The notes under the pieces: generated by a model
What the model was told of the DNA's origin: nothing
The model's database searches: none
The model's input: only the letters and a program-made list of their open reading frames with translations
From: JAURDE01 sp965365285
GTDB taxonomy: Bacteria; Bdellovibrionota; Bacteriovoracia; Bacteriovoracales; Bacteriovoracaceae
NCBI GenBank assembly: GCA_965365285.1
Contig: CBDUBC010000025.1
Location: 1-29,893, forward strand
DNA: 29,893 bases
Direction of reading: 5' to 3'
Shown: positions 8,455-16,305 of the stretch, one piece after another
Layout of the letters: each line of letters opens with the position of its first letter
Position numbering within the stretch: position 1 is the first letter of the stretch
Translations under genes and position numbers: made by a program

Positions 8455-8491
8455 GATAATTCCTTTGTTTAAAACCTGTGAGGTCAAGAAA

Positions 8492-8503
8492 TTATCATGA
8501 TAA
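8492..8503. promoter_or_regulatory. 12-base perfect palindrome upstream of the methyltransferase
   Basis: TTATCATGATAA is its own reverse complement and lies 38-49 bases upstream of the methyltransferase ATG, where a promoter would be expected. A half copy (CATGATAAT) covers the start codon itself at 8452-8460. It could be an operator for a dimeric regulator, or chance in AT-rich DNA. Confidence 0.35.
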
Positions 8504-8523
8504 GAAAAGAACCGTCAAAAATA

Positions 8524-8898
8524 TCAACAAGCGCAATAAGATTTCATCTCTCGAATTTCTGATTCAAAGATGGAATTAATCTTATTTTTAAGCTCGAAGC
8601 GTTGATCATTAAGGTGATATACCGATCTCGCCAAAAGAATAAACTCCTGGCCAAAGTCCTTCAGACGCTCTTTTTCTCTTATAGCATCCTCTACTTCCCA
8701 CAAGGCTTGATTTACCTCTAAGAGACGCTGAGTCCATGTCTCGTACTTCGCTGGATTATCCAAGGTCTCTAGAAGTTTTTTTTCCTCTTTTTTCACCCAT
8801 TTGATCTTATCGCGATCCTTCATTTTATTCTTTTTAATTTGAAGAATTGAAATTTTATCAATGACTTCGCCTACTGAAACGGGGATTTGGAATTCCAT
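8524..8898 (-). CDS. DUF6165 family protein
   Basis: A 124-residue cytoplasmic protein matching from memory the DUF6165 pattern: N-terminal IPVSVGEVIDKISILQIK, central VNQALWEVEDAIREKE and C-terminal ARSVYHLNDQRFELKNKINSIF. It is mostly helical and highly charged, probably with a coiled coil in the middle. The family's function is not known to me. The last residues are Y-C-A-C, an unusual Cys pair that could bind metal or form a disulfide. The ATG has a strong AGGAGGG site six bases upstream. It follows greB on the same strand with a 64-base gap, so it may be read from the same transcript. Confidence 0.85.
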   Translation of the reverse strand: MEFQIPVSVGEVIDKISILQIKKNKMKDRDKIKWVKKEEKKLLETLDNPAKYETWTQRLLEVNQALWEVEDAIREKERLKDFGQEFILLARSVYHLNDQRFELKNKINSIFESEIREMKSYCAC

Positions 8899-8962
8899 AG
8901 CTCACCCTCCTGGTGATTCTAGTTTATCAATTCCTAGCGAACTATTTTACAGGGAAAGTTAT

Positions 8963-9436
8963 TCAAGCGCGGTACGAGATTTCAAGGATTTCAATCTCTT
9001 TTGGTCCTTGTGGTGTGCGAACATTCACAACATCTCCAACCTCTTTATCAAAAAGTGCACGCGCTACAGGTGATTTCCAGCTAATCTTGCCTATTTTAAG
9101 CTCAATCTCATCCTCTCCAACAATATGGTAGACCTTTTCCTCTCCATCTTCAGTTTCGACTCTTACTCGTGCACCAAACTTTACCAGCTCTCCTTGGTAA
9201 TCAAGAGGTCTAACGACTTTTGCTAGCTCTATTCTTTTCTTTAAAAATCGGAGTCGGCGATCAATTTCCCTAAGACGCTTCTTTCCATATTGGTAATCAG
9301 CATTTTCAGAACGGTCTCCTAAAGATGCGGCCCAAGTCACAATTTTAACAACTTCGGGTCTCTCTTTTTTTAGAAGATGGTCTTGTTCTTGAATGAGTTT
9401 TTGATAACCTTCAGGAGTTATATAGTTATTTACCAT
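8963..9436 (-). CDS. greB: transcription elongation factor GreB
   Basis: Cleavage factor that rescues backtracked RNA polymerase by inserting its coiled coil into the secondary channel. It has 157 residues, the GreA/GreB size. The N-terminal coiled coil holds the GreB-type sequence RPEVVKIVTWAASLGDRSE with the acidic tip (D-R-S-E-N-A-D-Y-Q-Y), then GKKRLREIDRRLRFLKKRIE. The C-terminal FKBP-like domain ends in VGDVVNVRTPQGPKEIEI. The TWAASLGDRSENADY wording favours GreB over GreA. Its ATG overlaps the end of the phosphatase gene by 11 bases, so the two are translationally linked. Confidence 0.95.
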   Translation of the reverse strand: MVNNYITPEGYQKLIQEQDHLLKKERPEVVKIVTWAASLGDRSENADYQYGKKRLREIDRRLRFLKKRIELAKVVRPLDYQGELVKFGARVRVETEDGEEKVYHIVGEDEIELKIGKISWKSPVARALFDKEVGDVVNVRTPQGPKEIEILEISYRA

Positions 9437-9920
9437 CGTTTAGAGCATATTCAAGCACGCCCTGACAGGCATCCTCTAATATATTAAAAACTTCCTCAAA
9501 TCCTCTATTCCCACTGTAGTAAGGATCTGGCACTCCCTTACCTTTGTAGGAAGCATCGGAGCAAAAATTAGTAATTAGATGGATTTTATGTTTATATTTT
9601 TCGTCTTTATCGAGATCAAGAAGATCTGAGTAGTTATCTTCATCCATAGCAAAGATGAAATCAAATGTTTCAAAGTCCTCTGGAGTATTGATTTTACGAG
9701 AGTTAGAATCAATCTCGACCCCTCTCTCAAGAGCGTGTGACCTTGAGCGAGAATCGGCCTCCTCCCCTTCATGAAAACCGCTGGTACCAGCAGAATCCAC
9801 AAAAAACTGCCTTTCTAGACCGTCACTATGAATGAGTGACTTCATAATGGCCTCTGCAGTGGGTGATCGGCAAATATTACCTAAGCAGACAAAAAGTATT
9901 CTTTTCAAGAGGTGCCTCAT
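9426..9920 (-). CDS. low-molecular-weight protein tyrosine phosphatase
   Basis: Cytoplasmic phosphatase of the LMW-PTP/arsenate-reductase fold, 164 residues. The P-loop C-x5-R is C12-R18 in VCLGNICRSPT and the general acid is in VPDPYY (D132), so it should be active. The substrate cannot be told from sequence. Two starts are possible. ATG 9920 has no ribosome site, but a TAATAT box lies six bases upstream, so a leaderless transcript is possible. A TTG at 9908 has GAGG six bases upstream and would give the usual short N-terminus (M-K-R-I-L-F-V-C). It overlaps greB by 11 bases and is divergent from def. Confidence 0.9.
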   Translation of the reverse strand: MRHLLKRILFVCLGNICRSPTAEAIMKSLIHSDGLERQFFVDSAGTSGFHEGEEADSRSRSHALERGVEIDSNSRKINTPEDFETFDFIFAMDEDNYSDLLDLDKDEKYKHKIHLITNFCSDASYKGKGVPDPYYSGNRGFEEVFNILEDACQGVLEYALNDGK

Positions 9921-9966
9921 TGTATATTAGTCAAGATAACTGAGATTAAACAAAAAGGACCCAGCT

Positions 9967-10491
9967 ATGGCAAGAAGAGAAGTCCTTAGAATGGGAAATC
10001 CCCTTTTAAGACAAAATGCAGTAGATTTCACTCCTGAGGAGATCAAATCAAAAGAAACACAGCAGCTAATTGAAGATATGGTGGAAACCATGGAAGCTGA
10101 AGAGGGTATTGGTCTTGCCGCTCCCCAAATTGGAGTGCTTAAAAAGCTCGCCCTAGTTGGAATTCAACAAGAGGATGACTCTTATGAGCTCCTTATTGTT
10201 TTTAATCCAGTAATCAAGGTACTCGACGAAACAACGGAAAGTTGTTGGGAAGGTTGTCTTTCTGTTCCTGGCCTCAGAGGGCTAGTTGAGAGACCACGAA
10301 AAATTGAAGTTCGTTTTTTAGACCAAAATGCAGAGGAGCAGGTCATTGAAGCTGAAGGCTTTGCTGCAACTGTTTTTCAGCATGAAATCGATCACCTCTT
10401 TGGAACTCTTTACATCGATCGTATCAAAGATACTAAAAATCTCTCTTTTAATGAAGAGTTCGTACAATTCTATGCCGGCGATGAAGATTGA
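9967..10491 (+). CDS. def: peptide deformylase
   Basis: Removes the formyl group from nascent-chain N-termini at the ribosome; 174 residues. All three metalloprotease motifs are present: GIGLAAPQIG (residues 47-56), EGCLSVPG with metal ligand C97, and QHEIDHL with H139, catalytic E140 and H143. The second position of the last motif is Glu and the third Ile, within the normal range. ATG 9967 is preceded by AAAAGGAC. The stop overlaps the trmO start by 11 bases, an unusual partner for def, which more often precedes fmt. Confidence 0.96.
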   Translation: MARREVLRMGNPLLRQNAVDFTPEEIKSKETQQLIEDMVETMEAEEGIGLAAPQIGVLKKLALVGIQQEDDSYELLIVFNPVIKVLDETTESCWEGCLSVPGLRGLVERPRKIEVRFLDQNAEEQVIEAEGFAATVFQHEIDHLFGTLYIDRIKDTKNLSFNEEFVQFYAGDED

Positions 10492-11182
10492 GCCCATTGG
10501 CCTGATCAAAACTCCTTTTAAAGAAAAATTTGGAATACCAAGACAAGGCCTTTTTGAATTAAAAGGCCATAGTCATATTGAAATGCATCCTGCTTTTTCT
10601 CACCCTGATTTTTTTAGGGATTTGGATGGGTTTTCTCATATATGGGTTCACTCCTTCCTTGATCAAGCTAAATGGAATCAACAAACAACTCTTAGACCTC
10701 CTCGGCTTGGCGGTCAAAAACGAGTGGGGCTTTTTGCGACTAGAGGGCCACATAGACCAAATCCACTTGGGCTAAGTCTTGTAAGGCTTTTTGACATAGA
10801 AATAAAACCTTCAAAAGTTTTGCTCCATACCAGCCTTATGGATATCCTTGATGCAACACCTGTGCTGGATATAAAGCCTTATATTCCTGGATATGACTCT
10901 GCCTTAAACGCTAAAATAGGTTGGCTCGATCATGTCGAAAATAAAAATTTAGTTGTAAAACTCAATGAAAATTCTCAAAATAAATTAAGACAACACTATA
11001 TCTTTTCTGAGTCTTTTGAATCAGTATCCCAGCTCATACTCACCGTTCTCTCTCAAGATCCAAGACCTGGTTATCACCAAAAAGACGCTTCTGATAAAGT
11101 ATATGGACTAAAACTTTATGATTTTGATCTCCAATTTATTGTTCAAAATGAAGAGGTTATCGTGATCGATATTCTTTTCTAG
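10481..11182 (+). CDS. trmO: tRNA (t6A37-N6)-methyltransferase TrmO (TsaA/YaeB family)
   Basis: SAM-dependent enzyme that N6-methylates t6A at position 37 of threonine tRNAs. It has 233 residues, matching the E. coli protein length. Family marks are RQGLFELKGHSHIEM, the F-S-H-I-W-V-H strand, L-R-P-P-R-L-G-G, FATRGPHRPNPLGLS (the most diagnostic motif) and VLDIKPYIPGYDS, plus a C-terminal domain ending D-P-R-P-G-Y. I start at ATG 10481, which opens M-K-I-E-P-I-G-L-I-K-T-P and overlaps def by 11 bases; ATG 10472, three codons earlier, is possible. The frame stays open upstream but the rest is def read out of frame. Translation is probably coupled to def. Confidence 0.92.
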   Translation: MKIEPIGLIKTPFKEKFGIPRQGLFELKGHSHIEMHPAFSHPDFFRDLDGFSHIWVHSFLDQAKWNQQTTLRPPRLGGQKRVGLFATRGPHRPNPLGLSLVRLFDIEIKPSKVLLHTSLMDILDATPVLDIKPYIPGYDSALNAKIGWLDHVENKNLVVKLNENSQNKLRQHYIFSESFESVSQLILTVLSQDPRPGYHQKDASDKVYGLKLYDFDLQFIVQNEEVIVIDILF

Positions 11183-11235
11183 TAAGAAAAATTAGCTCAG
11201 TAGAGAACATTGGACATCTAAGCGACAATAAAGTC

Positions 11236-12495
11236 ATGAGAATTGCTGTTCTACTTCTTTTCTTTTTCGCACACCTAGCGAATGCTGACATTATTGACCT
11301 CTCTTTTGGTCCAGTACGTGTTGGTGAGCCTAGAATCGATATCAATTTAGATCATTTCAAACTCAGATACGAAAAAATTGATGGTGTAAAAATCAAGGCA
11401 GGTCTCCTTAAAGACTCAGTTCAGTGGATCCGCTTAAATAATAATCTTCTTATTCCACGCGCTCGCTTGGCCATTGCTCTCAAAACTAAAAACTCCAATG
11501 TCCATTTTCTCTACGAGGGACAGGCCTTTGTTCCGGAAAAAAGAAATGGGTATCAATACATTGAACTTTTTATTCATCTCTTCACAACTCTTCCCATTGA
11601 TATTTATGATCAAGGTCAAAAGATAGGAAAGATAACGATAGAAACTGACATACCTAAGGACGTAAAGAACTTAAAACAAATTGATTACTCCTGTTCATCC
11701 TTTGGGCTAAACCTTGAAGGTCTTGAACAAGAGTATGTCTCTCTAGGATGTCACCTTGAACGCAAGGGAGATTGGGGAAAAGAAAAACCACGTTTAGAAG
11801 TGACTTGGGCACCAACTAACTATACTCTTTTAGATGGAACAAACCCTCCTTTTATTAATGTCATTAATGGTCAATACCATTCAGAGGTATTCCTTAAAAA
11901 TCAAAAAGGCGAAGTCAAAAAAGTATCTATTAAAACAAATCTTCCTAACCGACTTCACAGAGTTAAAACGGCCTATGGCTTTGGTCCTTATATGTTTAAG
12001 ACCCAAAGAAAAGAGCAAACGATTGAAAATGAAATTGCCCCTGCCCTTTTCCTTTACGGAAAAATTGATCTTACAACCTCCTCCTCTTTTCGTTTTTTCA
12101 ATGCTCTTATATTTAGGGAGTCTATCTTTAATAATTTTGGACTTTATTTTGCTTATGATCTTGCCAGACTTTTTGATGGAAAGATTAATATTATTCCTCT
12201 ACTAGGAACTCAAACACTTTCTTTTCAATACGATTCAGCGGATGAACTCTATACTCAAATTATTTATCCACAAGGATTTGAAGTTGTCTTTAATCATTTT
12301 CTCGACATAGAAAATTATACAGTCGTTTATGGAATGTTTTTAAGTACCGAAAGTAAAGTAGAATATCAAAATGCATGGATTCGCTGGGGTAAGGGAATGT
12401 TTTGGGAATTAAACTATATCAACTGGGCCTATGGTGATCGAAAAGCTACGATGTATGGTCTCTCTGTTGGTCTTCCTCTGGTATCTTTTTTCTAG
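11236..12495 (+). CDS. secreted protein, possible outer-membrane beta-barrel
   Basis: A 419-residue exported protein that I do not recognise. Residues 1-18 form a signal peptide with a likely signal peptidase I cut after A-N-A. The rest is rich in alternating aromatic and polar strands, especially after residue ~250 (F-G-P-Y-M-F, F-G-L-Y-F-A-Y, Y-T-V-V-Y-G-M-F), and the chain ends in S-F-F, the terminal aromatic expected of many outer-membrane barrels. Two Cys (around residues 155 and 175) could pair in the periplasm. No strong ribosome site is seen before ATG 11236. The last 50 bases run opposite the end of the EamA-type transporter gene. The barrel assignment is inference. Confidence 0.75.
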   Translation: MRIAVLLLFFFAHLANADIIDLSFGPVRVGEPRIDINLDHFKLRYEKIDGVKIKAGLLKDSVQWIRLNNNLLIPRARLAIALKTKNSNVHFLYEGQAFVPEKRNGYQYIELFIHLFTTLPIDIYDQGQKIGKITIETDIPKDVKNLKQIDYSCSSFGLNLEGLEQEYVSLGCHLERKGDWGKEKPRLEVTWAPTNYTLLDGTNPPFINVINGQYHSEVFLKNQKGEVKKVSIKTNLPNRLHRVKTAYGFGPYMFKTQRKEQTIENEIAPALFLYGKIDLTTSSSFRFFNALIFRESIFNNFGLYFAYDLARLFDGKINIIPLLGTQTLSFQYDSADELYTQIIYPQGFEVVFNHFLDIENYTVVYGMFLSTESKVEYQNAWIRWGKGMFWELNYINWAYGDRKATMYGLSVGLPLVSFF

Positions 12496-13378
12496 ATAAA
12501 ACTGCAACTACAAAAAATCCTGTAAGGATAAGAGCAGAACTTAAAAAGGTACGCCAGGAGATATTCTCTCCTAAATAGAAATAAGCAACAATAGCTGCAA
12601 CAATGGGTTGAAAATAAATAAATATGGCCACGCTTCCTGAATGAGTTTTTGTGAGTGCCCAATTGGAAAGAAAGTAAGTTAAAAGAGTCGCTGCTACGGC
12701 GGAATACCCCATGGCCGCTCCCATTTCAATACTATGGCTCTTTAGCTCAAAGGAGACTCCCATAAAAAGAGATAAAATCCCTATTTGAAGGGCGCCAAAG
12801 AGAAACATCCATGAACTTGCGTAAAAATGATTATTTTCAAGTAAGAAAGGTCTACAAATGGCTATGAAAATACCACTTGAAATGGCCCCTCCTAAAACGA
12901 GTAAATCACCAAGAAAGGTTTCATTAGAAAAGGTAAAGGAAGAGAGATCGCGAATCACAAGAACACCGATAAAAGCAATTCCAAACCCTACAATCTTTGA
13001 CCATCCAATAGGCTCTAATTTTTTAAAAATTAGATAGACGAGAGTCCAAATAGGTATTGTAGAAGTAATGATAGATGTATTAATTGAAGTCGTTAATCTT
13101 AAACCCTCTAACATCCCTACTTGCCCCAATGTAAATCCCAAAAAGGCAAAGAGGTTAATTTTTAAAAAATAGTTTATCGAGTACTTAGGCCTTTGATTGA
13201 AAAGGAGTTTTGTAAAAAGAATCAAAAAGAAGCCGGCAATGAGAAACCGAATAAATGCCCAGGCCATTGGTTCCATATTTTGAACTATGATTTTGGAAGC
13301 TACAAAGTTGACACCAAAGAGTATTTGGACCAATAGAAGGACGAAATAAACAAAATTCAAGTTGGTTTTATTATTCAT
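12446..13378 (-). CDS. EamA/DMT-family transporter
   Basis: Inner-membrane permease of the drug/metabolite transporter superfamily, 310 residues, with about ten membrane helices in two EamA repeats (roughly residues 8-145 and 160-300). Visible marks are N-F-V-A-S-K-I-I near the first helix, E-P-M-A-W-A-F-I-R-F near the second, T-T-S-I-N-T-S-I-I-T-S-T-I-P-I-W in repeat one, and F-I-Y-F-Q-P-I-V-A with Y-L-G-E in repeat two. The substrate cannot be inferred. The C-terminus is basic and hydrophilic. Its final 50 bases overlap the convergent secreted-protein gene, so the two transcripts are antisense over their ends. Confidence 0.92.
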   Translation of the reverse strand: MNNKTNLNFVYFVLLLVQILFGVNFVASKIIVQNMEPMAWAFIRFLIAGFFLILFTKLLFNQRPKYSINYFLKINLFAFLGFTLGQVGMLEGLRLTTSINTSIITSTIPIWTLVYLIFKKLEPIGWSKIVGFGIAFIGVLVIRDLSSFTFSNETFLGDLLVLGGAISSGIFIAICRPFLLENNHFYASSWMFLFGALQIGILSLFMGVSFELKSHSIEMGAAMGYSAVAATLLTYFLSNWALTKTHSGSVAIFIYFQPIVAAIVAYFYLGENISWRTFLSSALILTGFFVVAVLSRKKIPEEDQQRDHTS

Positions 13379-13429
13379 TTATCTATCTTATCGATTTTTA
13401 ACTCTTAATCCTAAATTATTTCTCAATCT

Positions 13430-13445
13430 AGGCTTAGGTAAGCCT
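13430..13445. promoter_or_regulatory. short hairpin in the divergent promoter region
   Basis: AGGCTT-AGGT-AAGCCT forms a perfect 6-bp stem with a 4-base loop, followed by GTTCTTTT. It lies 33 bases before ATG 13478 in the 99-base gap between the transporter (-) and the unknown gene (+). It could be an operator or leader structure; the T tract is too interrupted for a confident terminator. Confidence 0.35.
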
Positions 13446-13477
13446 GTTCTTTTCCCGATAAAATTAATGAGGTTTAA

Positions 13478-14497
13478 ATGTTTAAGGCATTCTTATCAAT
13501 AATTTTTATTGCCATATTGGTTGCTGGGATTACCTTTTTTATTCCTTCTCAAAATCATAAACTCTATTATCAAACTTACATCCCAGAAAAGAGCATAGTC
13601 CGCAACATATCTTCTATTGCCATTGATGACGGGCTATTGAATTATTTTGAAGACTATTTCTTTAGGGATGATCATTTTAGATTTTATCAAGAAAATTTAT
13701 CCTTTCATTTTGTAAAAGATCCAAGTTTAAATAAACGCCTAGAGGATCAATTTAAATTCTTCGTAAAGAATTCTCTTAAAAATAACAGCTATACCGATTA
13801 CTATCCAAATATCAATTTTTTAAAGAATTTTTTCGATTCTCTTTCTTCAGAATTCCAACAAGGTCCTATCCAAATACAATTTCATATGAATTTTCGTTAT
13901 AATTTAAATCTAGAAGACCTTATCAAGAAACCCTTTGATAAAAAGGTTACTAAAAAATTAAATTTTAAATATCTTATAGATTCAAAAATCCCTGATTCTG
14001 CAAATATCTTTCAATATATTGGTGGAACGATCACCTATACTCCTCGAAATGAAATTTTAGAATTTAAAAGATTTTTCAAGTTAAATAAACCTGGTCAATT
14101 TAATATGTCTAAAAAGGAAGGCGCATTTGAAATAGATTTTTTACTCTACAAAAATGAGTCTAATCAGAAAAACACATACGTAACATCCATTTTGAAGTTA
14201 GAGGGGAATCAACCTCTTTACTTTCAAACTTTTTTTGGTCTTAAAGATATTGACGATCAATTGTATGGGATCAATGGTCATTTTTATATTCGTGGAAAAT
14301 TTAAAAATCGATCTGTTAATATAAAAGTAGAATCCCTTGATTATGATTATTTAAAATCAAGATTTTCACAAAAATCCAATTTGGAATTTATATCTAAAAA
14401 TAGTCCTAAAGAATATCTAGACTTATTAAGAAATAAATATCGTACGGTTCTTATTCAATCGTTTAGACTAAATGAGGTAGGGTTTTATGAAAATTAA
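13478..14497 (+). CDS. hypothetical membrane-anchored or exported protein
   Basis: A 339-residue protein that I do not recognise. Residues ~4-23 are a hydrophobic N-terminal segment (signal anchor or signal peptide without a clear cleavage site), so the rest should be periplasmic. The body is very rich in Phe, Tyr, Asn and Lys and looks like alternating beta strands (I-Q-I-Q-F-H-M-N-F-R-Y, G-H-F-Y-I-R-G-K-F-K), with no Cys. GAGG lies five bases before the ATG. It overlaps the next gene by 11 bases (the ATG of the phospholipase-D-like gene lies inside its end), so the two form one transcription unit. The neighbour's decay raises the question of whether this gene is still used. Confidence 0.7.
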   Translation: MFKAFLSIIFIAILVAGITFFIPSQNHKLYYQTYIPEKSIVRNISSIAIDDGLLNYFEDYFFRDDHFRFYQENLSFHFVKDPSLNKRLEDQFKFFVKNSLKNNSYTDYYPNINFLKNFFDSLSSEFQQGPIQIQFHMNFRYNLNLEDLIKKPFDKKVTKKLNFKYLIDSKIPDSANIFQYIGGTITYTPRNEILEFKRFFKLNKPGQFNMSKKEGAFEIDFLLYKNESNQKNTYVTSILKLEGNQPLYFQTFFGLKDIDDQLYGINGHFYIRGKFKNRSVNIKVESLDYDYLKSRFSQKSNLEFISKNSPKEYLDLLRNKYRTVLIQSFRLNEVGFYEN

Positions 14498-15495
14498 AAA
14501 CCTATTTTATATTTCTCTTTTCCTTTTTTGTTTTCAAGGAACGGCAAACGATTTATCTGACGAAGATCTTTATTATAAACTTCTGAAAAAATCTAATCCA
14601 GCTCTAGAACAACTTCATAAAGAAATGGCCATTAAATATAGTTATCAAATGGCAAGATTACAGGATCCTTCACTCGAGGATTCAACACTAAAACAAAAGG
14701 AACAGACACTCAAGTCATTGGGTATCCCTCTCGTCCTTCCCACACCAAAACCTTTTAAAAGAATCGCTGAAATGAAAAATGACAGTGAATACCCATTAGT
14801 CCAAGAGCTTCTATATGAAGAGGACTTTACTGGTCATGACCTCTACCGAAGTATAGAAAACTCTTCAAGATTTAATTATGAAATCAAAAATATATGCGTA
14901 GATCAAATTATTAGGGCTAAAAGAGAAATCATTTTAGAAACAACCTCTCTAAGTTCTCCCTCGATCATCAATGCTCTTATTAAGCTAAAAATACTAAGAC
15001 CAAAAATCTCCATAAGAATACTGATAAAAGACCACCAAGAAGAAAAAACTGTTTCTCTACCTGACTCTGCCTTTTTTGAAGAGAACATTTATCAATAGCC
15101 GTTAGAAAAAGAGCAGCTCTCTAAAATGTCTCTTCGAAGTATTGCCAGTTTGCCTAACTATTCGTTGTAAAACTATTCGCCTAACTATTCGTTTTTATAA
15201 AACTAAAAAGCAAGACTTTATATCGGTTCTTATTGTAGATAAAAAATTTGTCATCCTCTCTCCTTCACCCTTTAGCGCTCTCCCAATAAATTCTCCAAAT
15301 GAATATTTTGGGATTCAACTCTACTCTAAAGGAGTGTCGAGAAGACTTGCCACAGAATTTGAACGCATCTGGAAAGATAAGACGAATACCTATCTATTAG
15401 ATCTTGAAAACTATTTCCTACTTTCCCCTCATGAGAAACTCAAAAGAATTCAGGGACAGATTTTAAGAACCTTTATTAGAGATTATTCTCGATAG
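14487..15495 (+). pseudogene. phospholipase-D-like secreted protein, broken by stop and frameshift
   Basis: Two adjacent pieces look like one protein. The first (14487-15098, 203 residues) starts with a signal peptide (M-K-I-K-N-L-F-Y..., cut near G-T-A-N) and ends with a PLD-type half (V-D-Q-I-I-R-A-K-R-E-I-I-L-E-T, then I-S-I-R-I-L-I-K-D). It stops at TAG 15096. The same frame continues sensibly for about 20 codons (P-L-E-K-E-Q-L-S-K-M...) to a second stop at 15168. The second piece, in the +1 frame to 15495, gives the other PLD-type half: S-V-L-I-V-D-K-K-F-V-I-L-S, N-E-Y-F-G-I-Q-L-Y-S and E-F-E-R-I-W-K-D. It has no convincing start of its own. HxKxxxxD motifs are absent even in the intact parts, so the ancestor was probably already non-catalytic. 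A tandem repeat marks the junction. The 3' end overlaps the convergent SDR gene by 20 bases. Confidence 0.65.
15152..15205 (+). repeat. imperfect 27-base tandem duplication at the frameshift junction
   Basis: GCCTAACTATTCG occurs at 15152-15164 and again at 15179-15191, a 27-base period. The sequence after each copy is related (TTGTAAAACTA and TTTTTATAAAACTA). The repeat lies where the broken phospholipase-D-like gene changes frame. A 27-base unit alone keeps frame, so a small indel must accompany it. Confidence 0.75.
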
Positions 15496-16240
15496 GCTTT
15501 TTTTGCGTATAATCTGTAATTTTCCTTCCCATCAGAAATCGATATATGCATCTAGGCATTTTATTCAAAAATGTAATGAGAAGCTTCATTTGCCATGGAA
15601 AAATAAAGAGTGCCCTCTTTTTATCGAGTGCCTTTTTAATTTTTAGCGCTCCTTTCTCCACCGGCATCAGCCACGGCATGAAATGCTTATTCTTTCGAGT
15701 AAGCGGAGTATCCACAAAGCCTGGAGCTATAGCAGTGACATCAATTCCTAAAGACTTTAATCCAATATTATAGGACTCACATAAAGTAAGAACAGCACTT
15801 TTACTAGCGCAATAGGCTCCAGCTGCAGGAAGTCCTACAAATCCAGCAACAGAAGCGACTGCTGCTAGATGTCCTCGTTTTTGTTTGACCATATATTTAA
15901 AAGCCGCCTCGAATGCATAAACGACTCCTAACACATTAATATCGATAATTTTACGAGTCTTCTCAAAATTTGGAAGTCTCAATTTATCTCCATCCGAAAC
16001 ACCAGCGTTAGCAAGCATCAAATCAAGTTCTCCATTTCCAACAAATTCATCAACGGCGTTGATAAGCTCATCTCTATTAGAAACGTCTACTTGATAAGCC
16101 TTTAAATTTTGATGAGTAAAGTCCTTTGGTAGTTTACTTAGATCTCTTCCACATACTCCTACCTCTGCTCCGTCTTTAAGGTATAGCTTGGCAATTTCAA
16201 ATCCAAGACCTGTGGTTCCCCCTGTGATAAAAACTTTCAA
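15476..16240 (-). CDS. short-chain dehydrogenase/reductase
   Basis: NAD(P)-dependent oxidoreductase of the classical SDR family, 254 residues. Visible are the dinucleotide loop TGGTTGLGFEIA (residues 6-17), L-A-N-A-G (a variant of NNAG), the catalytic Ser in A-S-V-A-G-F and the YCASK Tyr/Lys pair, then A-P-G-F-V-D-T-P. The C-terminal ~50 residues are basic and hydrophobic (F-P-W-Q-M-K-L-L-I-T-F-L), which could mean peripheral membrane contact. The start is a TTG at 16240 with AAGGAG eight bases upstream; this opens M-K-V-F-I-T-G-G directly into the Rossmann strand. The substrate is unknown. It is divergent from the TauE/SafE gene. Confidence 0.9.
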   Translation of the reverse strand: MKVFITGGTTGLGFEIAKLYLKDGAEVGVCGRDLSKLPKDFTHQNLKAYQVDVSNRDELINAVDEFVGNGELDLMLANAGVSDGDKLRLPNFEKTRKIIDINVLGVVYAFEAAFKYMVKQKRGHLAAVASVAGFVGLPAAGAYCASKSAVLTLCESYNIGLKSLGIDVTAIAPGFVDTPLTRKNKHFMPWLMPVEKGALKIKKALDKKRALFIFPWQMKLLITFLNKMPRCIYRFLMGRKITDYTQKKPIENNL

Positions 16241-16305
16241 AATAGACTCCTTATAAAGATTCTTTCCTATGCTCTCATAATTAGTTAAAATTAGGAATGA
16301 TTTTC

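Noticed and set aside
8455..8487. TTG start at 8487 for the methyltransferase.
   Set aside because: The ribosome site AAAGGA lies downstream of it, directly before ATG 8454.
10328..10480. Longer version of trmO starting inside def.
   Set aside because: Those codons are def read in another frame; TrmO homology begins at ATG 10481 and gives the normal length.
13430..13460. Intrinsic terminator at the AGGCTT/AAGCCT hairpin.
   Set aside because: It lies between divergent genes where no transcript should end, and the following T tract is broken by C residues.
15090..15210. Programmed frameshift or stop readthrough joining the two phospholipase-D-like pieces.
   Set aside because: There is both an in-frame TAG and a separate frame change within a tandem repeat, no slippery heptamer near the stop, and no catalytic motif left to preserve; decay is simpler.
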